Positions 57,903-64,000 of a DNA stretch of 64,000 nt are shown piece after piece (position 1 is the first letter of the stretch; each line of letters starts with the position of its first letter). The position numbers and the translations under genes are program-made. The stretch is from Thermoplasmata archaeon. Its GTDB lineage: Archaea; Thermoplasmatota; Thermoplasmata; Lutacidiplasmatales; UBA184. Location: contig JAKAWX010000002.1 of assembly GCA_021816865.1 (NCBI GenBank), positions 138,110-202,109 of the forward strand, given 5' to 3'. Below the pieces are notes generated by a model. The model worked only from the letters and a program-made list of their open reading frames with translations. It did no database searches and had not been told where the DNA came from.

Positions 57903-59125
57903 CCGGCGACGAGACCCCCGCTCCCCACGGCTCGAGACGCCCGCGCTTCGAGCCGCTGCCTCCCTGGGTGGGGCCGACGACCCGTCTCGTCCACGGCGCC
58001 CGACGTCCGGACTACAACGCCGGGGCGGTCGTGCCGCCGATCTACCAGACGTCGACGTTCCACTGGCCCGCCGAGCGCTCCGAAGCGTCGGAGAAAGGTC
58101 GGGCGTACCTCTACACCCGTATCGAGAACCCGACACTCGAGCTCCCCGCCGAGATCGTCCGCCAGCTCGAGGGCGGCGAGGCCGCCCGGCTCTTCGGCTC
58201 GGGTATGGGCGCCATCACCGCGAGCGTCCTCTCGCTCCTCAAGAGCGGCGACGAGGTCGTCGCTCTCGAGGGCCTCTACGGCGGCACCACGGACCTCCTC
58301 ACGGACCTCTTGCCGCGCTACGGGATCCGGGTCCGCGAGGTCGGCGGGCCGGCGGCCCGCGAGCCCGAGACGGTCGTCTCGGAAGCGACCCGACTCGTGG
58401 TGGTCGAGAGCCCGACGAACCCGCTGCTCGAGGTCCACGACCTCGCCCGGTGGTCCGAAGCCGCCGACCGGGTCGGGGCCATCCTGCTCGTCGACAACAC
58501 GTTCGCGACGCCCGTCAACCAGAACCCGATCGCGCTCGGCGCCGGCCTCGTCGTCCACAGCGCGACCAAGTACCTCGGCGGACACTCCGACCTTCTCGCC
58601 GGGGTCGTCGTCGGCGCCGAGCGTCTCGTCGAACGGATCGACGCGAAAGGGTACTTCGGGGCCTCCGTCGACCCGTTCGCGGCGTACCTGCTCGGGCGGG
58701 GGCTCAAAACGCTCGCGCTGCGCGTCGCGCGGCAGAACGAGAACGGCCGGCGGGTGGCGGAGTCGGTCCGCGACCACCCCGCGGTCCGCCGGGTGCACTA
58801 CCCCGGTTGGGCGAGCGCGGCGGAGGAGGCGATCGCCGCCCGCCAGATGCGCGGCCGCAGCGGGATGGTCTCCCTCTCCCTCCGCGGCGGGACGTCGGCG
58901 GCCGAGCGGTTCCTCTCCCGGTTGCGGTTCGTCCACGTCGCGGCGAGCCTGGGCGGGGTCGAGAGCCTCGCGAGCGTGCCGGGTCTCACCTCGCATCGAC
59001 ATCTGCCGGCCGACGAGCTCGCCCGCCGAGGGATCGACGCGGGGCTCGTGCGGCTATCGTTCGGCATCGAGGACACCGACGACCTCGTCCGGGACGTCAC
59101 CGAGGCTCTCGACGGAGTCCGCTGA
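57899..59125 (+). CDS. metB: Cys/Met metabolism PLP enzyme (cystathionine gamma-synthase/lyase family)
   Basis: A 408-residue PLP enzyme of the trans-sulfuration family. The PLP Lys lies in HSATKYLGGHSDLLAG; YTRIENPT near residue 78, GSGMGAI, and SLGGVESLASVPG near the C-terminus are family hallmarks. Cystathionine gamma-synthase, beta/gamma-lyase, O-acetylhomoserine sulfhydrylase and methionine gamma-lyase share these motifs, so the exact reaction is open and the symbol is provisional. The TTG start at 57899 overlaps the nadM stop by 4 bases. Confidence 0.88.
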   Translation: MTGDETPAPHGSRRPRFEPLPPWVGPTTRLVHGARRPDYNAGAVVPPIYQTSTFHWPAERSEASEKGRAYLYTRIENPTLELPAEIVRQLEGGEAARLFGSGMGAITASVLSLLKSGDEVVALEGLYGGTTDLLTDLLPRYGIRVREVGGPAAREPETVVSEATRLVVVESPTNPLLEVHDLARWSEAADRVGAILLVDNTFATPVNQNPIALGAGLVVHSATKYLGGHSDLLAGVVVGAERLVERIDAKGYFGASVDPFAAYLLGRGLKTLALRVARQNENGRRVAESVRDHPAVRRVHYPGWASAAEEAIAARQMRGRSGMVSLSLRGGTSAAERFLSRLRFVHVAASLGGVESLASVPGLTSHRHLPADELARRGIDAGLVRLSFGIEDTDDLVRDVTEALDGVR

Positions 59126-59386
59126 TCCCCCACCTCGCGCCGTAGGTCCAGCTCGACCGCTTGCCGGCGAGCCGCTCGTTCCGGTTCCGGGAGCCCGTCG
59201 CGGACGGTCCGACCTCGTGTGGCTCCCCGCGACGTGCGATCGCGGGAGGCCCCCGCGGCTCGGGGAAGCCTATCGACCTCGGCGGGGCCCGGAGTGCCCC
59301 CGAGCGTTTGCACCGCCCCAATGCGACCTCCGCGTCGCATGGTTTAAAGGGCGGGTCGGGAGTCGCCCCCGAGAGATCGGGCGGAG
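59126..59386. other. Promoter region of amt
   Basis: No gene is seen in this stretch. Its right end holds a 7-bp inverted repeat (59321-59340) directly followed by the TATA box. Confidence 0.5.
59321..59350 (+). promoter_or_regulatory. Inverted repeat plus TATA box of amt
   Basis: ATGCGAC (59321-59327) and GTCGCAT (59334-59340) are perfect inverted arms with a 6-base spacer, immediately upstream of GGTTTAAAGG (59341-59350). The position suits an activator, or a repressor blocking BRE/TFB. It does not match the NrpR consensus GGAA-N6-TTCC. Confidence 0.55.
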
Positions 59387-60646
59387 ATGGCCATCAACTC
59401 CGGCGACGTGGCTTGGGTCCTGACGGCGACCGGGCTCGTAATGCTCATGACGCCGGCGCTCGGTTTCTTCTACGGCGGCCTCGTCCGTCGCAAGAACCTC
59501 GTCTCGACCATCGTCCAGACGATGATCATCTTCGCCGTCGTGAGCTTGGTCTGGGCGCTCTGGGCCTACAGCCTCTCCTTCGGTCCCAACGTCGACGGAG
59601 TGATCGGCAACCTCTCCAACGCGGGGCTCAACGGGGTGGGTGGGGCCCCGAACCCCGTCTACGCGTCCACGATTCCCGCGTTGCTCTACTTCGCCTTCCA
59701 GCTCAAGTTCGCGGCAATAACCCCGGCGCTGATCATCGGCGCATTCGCCGAGCGGATCCGCTTCAAGGCCCTGCTCATCTACGTCGTACTCTGGACGACG
59801 CTCATCTACGCGCCGGTGGCCCACTGGGTGTGGGGCGACGGAGGCTGGCTGAGGGACCTCGGGGTCCTCGATTTCGCCGGTGGACTCGTCGTCCACACCA
59901 CGGCGGGGGTCTCGGCGATCACCGCGGCGCTCGTCATCGGCCGGAGGGAGGAGCCCGACCAGGTGAAGAGCGCCCGGCCGAACAACGTTCCCTACGTGAT
60001 GCTCGGAGCCGCGTTGCTGTGGTTCGGATGGTTCGGGTTCAACGGAGGCAGCGCGCTGGCCGCGAACGAGCTCGCCGTCTCCGCGCTCGTGGACACGAAC
60101 CTGGCCGCCGCGGCCGCGGCCGTGACCTGGATGATCGTCGACTGGACCTTCAAGGGAAAGCCGTCGGCCGTCGGGATGTCGGTCGGGGCTGTGGTGGGGC
60201 TTGTCGCGATCACCCCAGCCGCCGGGTTCGTGACCCCGATGGTGGCGATCCTGATCGGTACGAGCGGTGCGGTCCTGGCGAATTTCGTCACCAACCTGCG
60301 CGCCCGCAGCCGCCTCGACGATTCGCTCGACGTCTTCGCCTGCCACGGGGTCGGCGGAATGTGGGGTGTCCTCGCAACCGGGCTTGCCGCGACGGTCGCG
60401 ATCAACGCGTCCGGGGCGAACGGCCTGTTCTACGGGAACCCGCACTTGTTCCTCGTGGAGCTCTTCGCGGTCGCGGTGGTCGGGGCGTTCTCGTTCGTCG
60501 GCTCGTACCTCCTGCTGCGCCTGATCAACTTCTTCACTCCGATCCGCGTCCGCCCCGAGGAGGAAGAGGCCGGACTCGACCTCAGCCAGCACGGCGAGGA
60601 AGCGTACACGATGGGACCCCGGGGACGTACCGAGCCCGAGGGCTGA
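59387..60646 (+). CDS. amt: Ammonium transporter (Amt/MEP/Rh family)
   Basis: A 419-residue channel-like transporter with 11 predicted helices. The twin histidines of the pore lie in VVHTTAGVSAITAA and ACHGVGGMWGVLATG; GFFYGGLVRRKN in TM1-TM2 and WLLWFGWFGFNGGS-like FGWFGFNGGSALAAN are conserved. It takes up ammonium across the cytoplasmic membrane. amt genes are usually followed by glnK (a PII protein); none is present here, the next gene being tRNA-Thr. The purine-rich GGGCGGAG lies just before the ATG. Confidence 0.95.
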   Translation: MAINSGDVAWVLTATGLVMLMTPALGFFYGGLVRRKNLVSTIVQTMIIFAVVSLVWALWAYSLSFGPNVDGVIGNLSNAGLNGVGGAPNPVYASTIPALLYFAFQLKFAAITPALIIGAFAERIRFKALLIYVVLWTTLIYAPVAHWVWGDGGWLRDLGVLDFAGGLVVHTTAGVSAITAALVIGRREEPDQVKSARPNNVPYVMLGAALLWFGWFGFNGGSALAANELAVSALVDTNLAAAAAAVTWMIVDWTFKGKPSAVGMSVGAVVGLVAITPAAGFVTPMVAILIGTSGAVLANFVTNLRARSRLDDSLDVFACHGVGGMWGVLATGLAATVAINASGANGLFYGNPHLFLVELFAVAVVGAFSFVGSYLLLRLINFFTPIRVRPEEEEAGLDLSQHGEEAYTMGPRGRTEPEG

Positions 60647-60817
60647 CGGCCCGGGCGGCCCCGCGAACCGACGAACGAGGGGCGGGGCCATGTGCGGTCG
60701 CACGTCGGTGGGGGTTCCCCCCAACGTTCACAAGCGGAAGGACCTCCCGAGAGTTGCGCGTTTCCCTTCGGGCACCCGCGGCCGGGGCCAAGGCGGTCGC
60801 GTCGGGGGGCTAGGTCA

Positions 60818-60826
60818 AGTTTATGC
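60818..60826 (+). promoter_or_regulatory. TATA box of tRNA-Thr
   Basis: AGTTTATGC ends 26 bases before the tRNA 5' end at 60853. Confidence 0.65.
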
Positions 60827-60852
60827 GAGACCGGGACTCGGCGCTGACGGTT

Positions 60853-60925
60853 GCCACTGTAGCTCAGCCGGCAGAGCGGCTGATTCGTAATCAGCAGGTC
60901 GGGGGTTCAAGTCCCTCCAGTGGCT
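60853..60925 (+). tRNA. tRNA-Thr (CGT anticodon)
   Basis: Acceptor arms GCCACTG and CAGTGGC, with U as discriminator (usual for archaeal tRNA-Thr). The anticodon stem GCTGA/TCAGC encloses TTCGTAA, anticodon CGT. The D-arm GCTC/GAGC and T-arm with TTCAAGT are intact. There is no intron, and CCA is not encoded. Confidence 0.95.
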
Positions 60926-61054
60926 GGACTTCGTCCGGCTGCTCGACCGCCGGCCCTCGCGATCGTCTCTCCGCTGAGCGCGGCGGCGGACCGAGGAGGG
61001 TTGTTCCCTATCGAACGATGTCGGTCGTGGTTCGTGGCGAGCCCCGGCCCGTTG

Positions 61055-61074
61055 CCCCCTCCGTTTGGAGGGGG
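61055..61074. other. 8-bp GC-rich stem-loop
   Basis: CCCCCTCC and GGAGGGGG form a perfect stem closed by GTTT, 130 bases after tRNA-Thr and 20 before the TATA-like element of the VOC gene. It could terminate or process the tRNA transcript; no T-run follows, so this is weak. Confidence 0.35.
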
Positions 61075-61126
61075 GGCCGGCCGTTCGGCGGGACCTCTAC
61101 ATACCGGGATCGACTCCCCGAACCCG

Positions 61127-61516
61127 ATGGGCGAACCAAGAGAGATCTGGGTCGGCTCGATCGTGATGGAATGCAAGGACTTCCCGCGGATGATGGCCTT
61201 CTGGACGGCAGCACTCGGGTACGCGGCCCGCGAGCCCCCTTCGGAGGATTGGGTCGTCCTGCACGACCCTGCGGGGAAGGGCCCGAACCTCTCGCTCCAG
61301 AAGGTCCCCGACGGTCCCGGAGAGGACTACCGCTTCCATTTCGACCTCTACTCCTCCGGGCCCGAGGCGGAAGTCCAAAGACTCTTAGGATTGGGAGCCA
61401 CCCTGCGGGAACCGGCGCGAGAGGACCGCGACTTCGTGACTCTTGCCGACCCCGACGGCAATCCATTCGACGTTGTCGACGCTCGTGGGTTTGCGTTCGG
61501 ACAGCGCACCGAATGA
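61127..61516 (+). CDS. VOC-superfamily glyoxalase-like protein
   Basis: A 129-residue protein with a VOC-type fold: WVGSIVMECKDFPRMMAFWTAALGY in the first module and LLGLGATLREPA then TLADPDGNPFDVV in the second. This is the glyoxalase-like subfamily often seen as stand-alone proteins in soil microbes; substrate unknown. ATG 61127 lies about 24 bases after the TATA-like CTACATACC (61097-61105). It is unrelated in detail to the VOC protein at 36776-37177. Confidence 0.85.
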   Translation: MGEPREIWVGSIVMECKDFPRMMAFWTAALGYAAREPPSEDWVVLHDPAGKGPNLSLQKVPDGPGEDYRFHFDLYSSGPEAEVQRLLGLGATLREPAREDRDFVTLADPDGNPFDVVDARGFAFGQRTE

Positions 61517-62028
61517 GGAGTTCGAGCACACGGCCACGGGGGAGGACGCGTGCAAACGCGCGCGCCTGAGGGGGGACCGGAAGGGGGGTAGACTCGCCAT
61601 CCCTGTTCCGGCTTGAAACCGTTGATGTCGCCCCGGATCTGAAGCCTCCGCCGAGGCCCCCCATGGGTGGCTTCCTCGGTCGGTGGCGCTCCTGGGTTGT
61701 GACGGTGAGGCACGATCCACCGGACGTATGTTGACGCCTTCGTGGGCGACACGGGCCGGGCGCGCTCGAAGTCTATGGCCGAGGACGTTCCTCTTCTGGG
61801 ACTCCGACGACCCGACCGGGGGCGAGCGAGTCGGCTGTTTCGAGGTTCCGGGGACCGTTTCCGGGCGGTCCGCCCTCCCCCTAGATGCCGGGGGCGGTCC
61901 AACGGCAACGACGGATACGGACGGGTCGCCGCCTCGGCGCGCCTCCGATCGACGACATCCTTCGCGAGAATCTTCCGGACCGACAGCTTTTCAAGGTGCG
62001 CCCGCGCGTTCCTAGAGACGGCACTCCC
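61517..62028. other. 512-bp stretch without a recognised gene
   Basis: Frames here lack family motifs. A possible stem-loop (CCGAGG with CCTCGG, about 61648-61678) and a CCGGAAGG word near 61574 were noted, but the surrounding sequence does not fit an SRP RNA. The promoter of the next gene probably includes CTTTTCAAG near 61987-61995. Confidence 0.45.
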
Positions 62029-62853
62029 ATGGTGTCGTTCGCTGCCCTTCCGCCTCGGCGCCCGCCGCGTCTCTACCGCACGGCCCGCGCCCTCGCCCGG
62101 CTGTCGGCCGTCGTGCTCGTGCTCCTGCTGGTCTTCCTCGGGACCGTGGCGTACTCCGCATCCGAGCTCGTGCGGCAGAGCCCTCAGACGGGAGGGTTCT
62201 CCGCGGGGCTCGCGGCGAACGGCACCATGGCGGTCGCCGGCGCGGTCAGCGTGTCGAACCCGGGACTCTACCCGGTCGGAGGCTTCTCCCTGAGTCTCCG
62301 AATCGCCAACGGCTCGGGGACCTATCTCGGGACGGTAACGACCGCATCGGTCGACCTCGTCCCGGGGGGAGTGACGACGGTGCCGGTCGCGCTCTACCTG
62401 CCGATCACGTCGGGCGGCCCCGCCGAGTCGCTTCTGGTGAGCGATCAGTACCTGGTCGTCGAGGTCTGGGGGAACGCGACCTACGCGTACCTGTACCCGG
62501 TCTCGGTGCATGCGGAAGAGAACCGCTCGTGGGGTGCCCCGTTCTCGAACCTGCGGGTCGGGGTCGGCCCTCCGACCGTGGTCAACGGCTCGGTGAGCGT
62601 GCCGGTCACCCTCAGCTTCACCAACCATGCGTCGTTCGCCGAAGTCGGAACCCTGTCGCTCGTGGTGCGCGGCGCGGGAGGTGCGACCTGCGGGTCGGCC
62701 TCGTTCCCGCTGGACGTCGTGCCCGGGGCGTACTTTTACGCCACTCAACCCGTCCTCTTGTCGAGCGGGTGCTCCGTGTCGGGGGGGACCGTGGACGCGA
62801 CGTTCTCGGGACCGGCGGGCACGATCGTCCTACCGCCGCAGGCGATCCCATGA
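62029..62853 (+). CDS. Membrane-anchored extracellular beta-rich protein
   Basis: A 274-residue protein with a basic N-terminus, one membrane helix (about 27-47), and an extracellular portion rich in Val, Ser, Gly and Thr. Two Ig-like/CARDB-like units are suggested: SVSNPGLYPVGGFSLSLRI near residue 78 and VPVTLSFTNHASFAEVG near 190. Several NGS/NAT/NRS sites could be N-glycosylated. One Cys pair lies in the second unit. Its stop overlaps the next gene (ATGA). Probably a surface or S-layer-associated protein; function unknown. Confidence 0.75.
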   Translation: MVSFAALPPRRPPRLYRTARALARLSAVVLVLLLVFLGTVAYSASELVRQSPQTGGFSAGLAANGTMAVAGAVSVSNPGLYPVGGFSLSLRIANGSGTYLGTVTTASVDLVPGGVTTVPVALYLPITSGGPAESLLVSDQYLVVEVWGNATYAYLYPVSVHAEENRSWGAPFSNLRVGVGPPTVVNGSVSVPVTLSFTNHASFAEVGTLSLVVRGAGGATCGSASFPLDVVPGAYFYATQPVLLSSGCSVSGGTVDATFSGPAGTIVLPPQAIP

Positions 62854-63341
62854 GCGTCGCCGTTCCCGCGAAGTTCCTCTCGTCGTACCACCGGATCCCG
62901 TCGCTCGGCTACCGCATCCTCGCCGGAACCGCCCGCCTCGTCCTTTTGCTGATCGCGCTGGTCGGAGTGCCCGCCGCGTCCCTCGCCTACCTCGACTCCC
63001 TCGGGATCTCGCTGCCGGTCCCGATCTCCACCGTGGTCGGCGCCGGGGTCGCGATCGCGGTGCTGTCGACCGCGCGCGCCATCGCCCGTCCCACCCGGGC
63101 GTACGGCCCCCTCTCGGTCGCTGCGTCCGCCGTGACGCTCGCCTACCTCCTCGCCCTCCGGCTCGCGTCGCCGTACCGCCTCGCCGCCCCGAGCCATTCG
63201 CTCGCGATCTCGGTCGGCTACGCGACCTTCCTCGACCTTGTCCTCCTCGTGCCCGCGCTCGCGCTCGTGTCGGGGATCGTCACGACGGTCGAGGACGTCC
63301 GCTCTCCGGGCGAGCGGCTCCCCTACGACTACCCGGCGTAG
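62850..63341 (+). CDS. Four-helix membrane protein
   Basis: A 163-residue protein with four hydrophobic helices (about 27-47, 56-74, 83-105 and 118-142), a short charged N-terminus and the end GERLPYDYPA. It is translationally coupled to the preceding surface protein (4-base overlap), which suggests the two work together at the membrane. No family is recognised. Confidence 0.75.
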   Translation: MSVAVPAKFLSSYHRIPSLGYRILAGTARLVLLLIALVGVPAASLAYLDSLGISLPVPISTVVGAGVAIAVLSTARAIARPTRAYGPLSVAASAVTLAYLLALRLASPYRLAAPSHSLAISVGYATFLDLVLLVPALALVSGIVTTVEDVRSPGERLPYDYPA

Positions 63342-63358
63342 GAGCGAACGGGGGGCGA

Positions 63359-63829
63359 CTACGCGCCCGCGACCTTGACCTCAACCACGCGCACCGGAGT
63401 GCGGGGCCGGTCGTTCCCGTCGCGCGGGACCGTCGCGATCTTCTCCACCACATCCTGACCGCCGCGGACCTTGCCGAACACGGCGTGGTGGTTGTCGAGC
63501 CAGCTCGTCGCGGCGAGCGTGATGAAGAACTGGCTGCCGCCCGTGTTCGGGCCGGCGTTCGCCATCGAGACCACGCCGGGGCCGTCATGCCGCAGGGAGG
63601 GATGGAACTCGTCCGGGATCTCGTACCCCGGCCCTCCGGTCCCGTCGCCCTTGGGGCATCCGCCCTGGATCATGAATCCCGGGATCACGCGGTGGAACGT
63701 GAGGCCCGTGTAGAAGCCCTTCCGGACGAGGGTCAGGAAGTTCTCGACGGTCTTCGGGGCGCGGTCGCGAAACAGCTCGAGGCGGATGTCGCCGACGGTC
63801 GTCCTCAGGGTGACGGTGGGGTTCGCCAT
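63359..63829 (-). CDS. ppiA: Cyclophilin-type peptidyl-prolyl cis-trans isomerase
   Basis: A 156-residue cytoplasmic cyclophilin. The catalytic Arg lies in [13 protein letters not shown], followed by [17 protein letters not shown] and [12 protein letters not shown], the standard active-site blocks; the domain is nearly the minimal size, without signal peptide. ATG 63829 is 21 bases from a TATA-like CTTTTAGTC (minus strand, about 63850-63858), so it is leaderless. The gene is likely of bacterial type, as are most archaeal cyclophilins. Confidence 0.95.
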   Translation of the reverse strand: MANPTVTLRTTVGDIRLELFRDRAPKTVENFLTLVRKGFYTGLTFHRVIPGFMIQGGCPKGDGTGGPGYEIPDEFHPSLRHDGPGVVSMANAGPNTGGSQFFITLAATSWLDNHHAVFGKVRGGQDVVEKIATVPRDGNDRPRTPVRVVEVKVAGA

Positions 63830-63945
63830 GGAAAAGCGACCGGGCGACGGACTAAAAGCGGCTCGGGGCCGCGCGACCCACCCTTTATGAAGGAGCGGGA
63901 GGCTATTTACACCAGGATCGGCGGCCGGGCCGCCGGACTTCGTCG

Positions 63946-64000
63946 ATGAACCGGTCGATCGCGCTCGTGGGCGTGGCCCTCATCCTCGTGGGTCTCGCCC
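63946..64000 (+). CDS. N-terminal fragment of a membrane or exported protein
   Basis: Only 18 residues are visible: [18 protein letters not shown], a basic start followed by a hydrophobic segment, typical of a signal or first membrane helix. A TATA-like GGCTATTTAC lies at 63901-63910. The gene runs off the right edge. Confidence 0.5.
   Translation, partial: MNRSIALVGVALILVGLA

Noticed and set aside
61568-61600. CCGGAAGG word as a possible SRP RNA helix 8 signature
   Set aside because: The expected GGAAGGnAGCA loop and the opposite strand of helix 8 are absent nearby.
1-64000. CRISPR arrays, insertion sequences, prophage genes, toxin-antitoxin or restriction systems
   Set aside because: No regularly spaced repeats, transposase, integrase, nuclease-defence or phage motifs were found on either strand.

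Overview
The window is a gene-dense, GC-rich (roughly two-thirds G+C by eye) piece of an archaeal chromosome. The archaeal assignment rests on a pelota gene, a ribosomal protein uS13-uS4-uS11-RNA polymerase subunit D operon, an EF-1 alpha/uS10 operon, a 20S proteasome alpha subunit, a membrane-anchored LonB protease, archaeal-type TrmY and MBF1, tetraether lipid synthase (Tes), and TATA-type promoters that often sit only 21-27 bases upstream of the start codon, as in leaderless archaeal transcripts. FtsZ next to a CdrS-like regulator, FolD plus formate-THF ligase, a UvrA/UvrC pair and a DnaJ suggest a euryarchaeal lineage that has taken up bacterial genes. A high-GC Thermoplasmatota member fits best; that placement is inference, as no rRNA is present.

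Layout. 1-5.9 kb: an M61 peptidase end, a PadR-controlled ABC-2 exporter, the Tes radical-SAM enzyme and a SWIM zinc-finger protein. 6-9.7 kb: a CPA2-type antiporter and small proteins. 9.9-12 kb: trmY converges on a cdrS-ftsZ operon with a perfect 11-bp inverted repeat in its promoter. 12.3-16.9 kb: a three-gene cassette (P-loop enzyme, ABC exporter, M14 carboxypeptidase-like protein) of unknown role, the best candidate for an undescribed system. 17-24 kb: membrane protein/winged-helix pair, fhs, GNAT, a DUF4242 protein in a largely non-coding stretch, an MFS carrier and pelota. 24.3-30.4 kb: the rpoD-rps operon, a methyltransferase-dnaJ pair, and an Lrp-like/membrane/SAM-hydrolase operon, all on the minus strand. 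30.5-36.5 kb: MFS, citrate synthase, then the tuf-rps10-asd-pssA-mptD operon, which joins translation to polar lipid head-group synthesis. 36.8-42.6 kb: VOC protein, thioesterase, MBF1, argF, a thiolase-fold/DUF35 pair and a cupredoxin. 42.6-51.4 kb: tRNA-Phe, topoisomerase I, creatininase-family amidase, uvrA-uvrC. 51.4-60.7 kb: psmA, a COG2108-type radical-SAM protein, folD, lonB with a translationally coupled tail of small Cys protein, nadM and a Cys/Met PLP enzyme, then amt. 60.8-64 kb: tRNA-Thr, VOC protein, an exported/membrane protein pair, cyclophilin and the start of another membrane gene.

The genome is compact: many neighbours overlap by 4 bases (ATGA, GTGA, TTGA), and two convergent pairs share a single CTAG that holds both stop codons. 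No CRISPR array, rRNA, insertion sequence, prophage or recognised defence gene was found. The observations most worth checking are the FtsZ whose T7-loop catalytic Asp is Ser, the palindromic cdrS-ftsZ operator, the P-loop/ABC/M14 cassette, the thiolase-fold protein without its nucleophilic Cys, and a diverged repeat pair around the DUF4242 gene.
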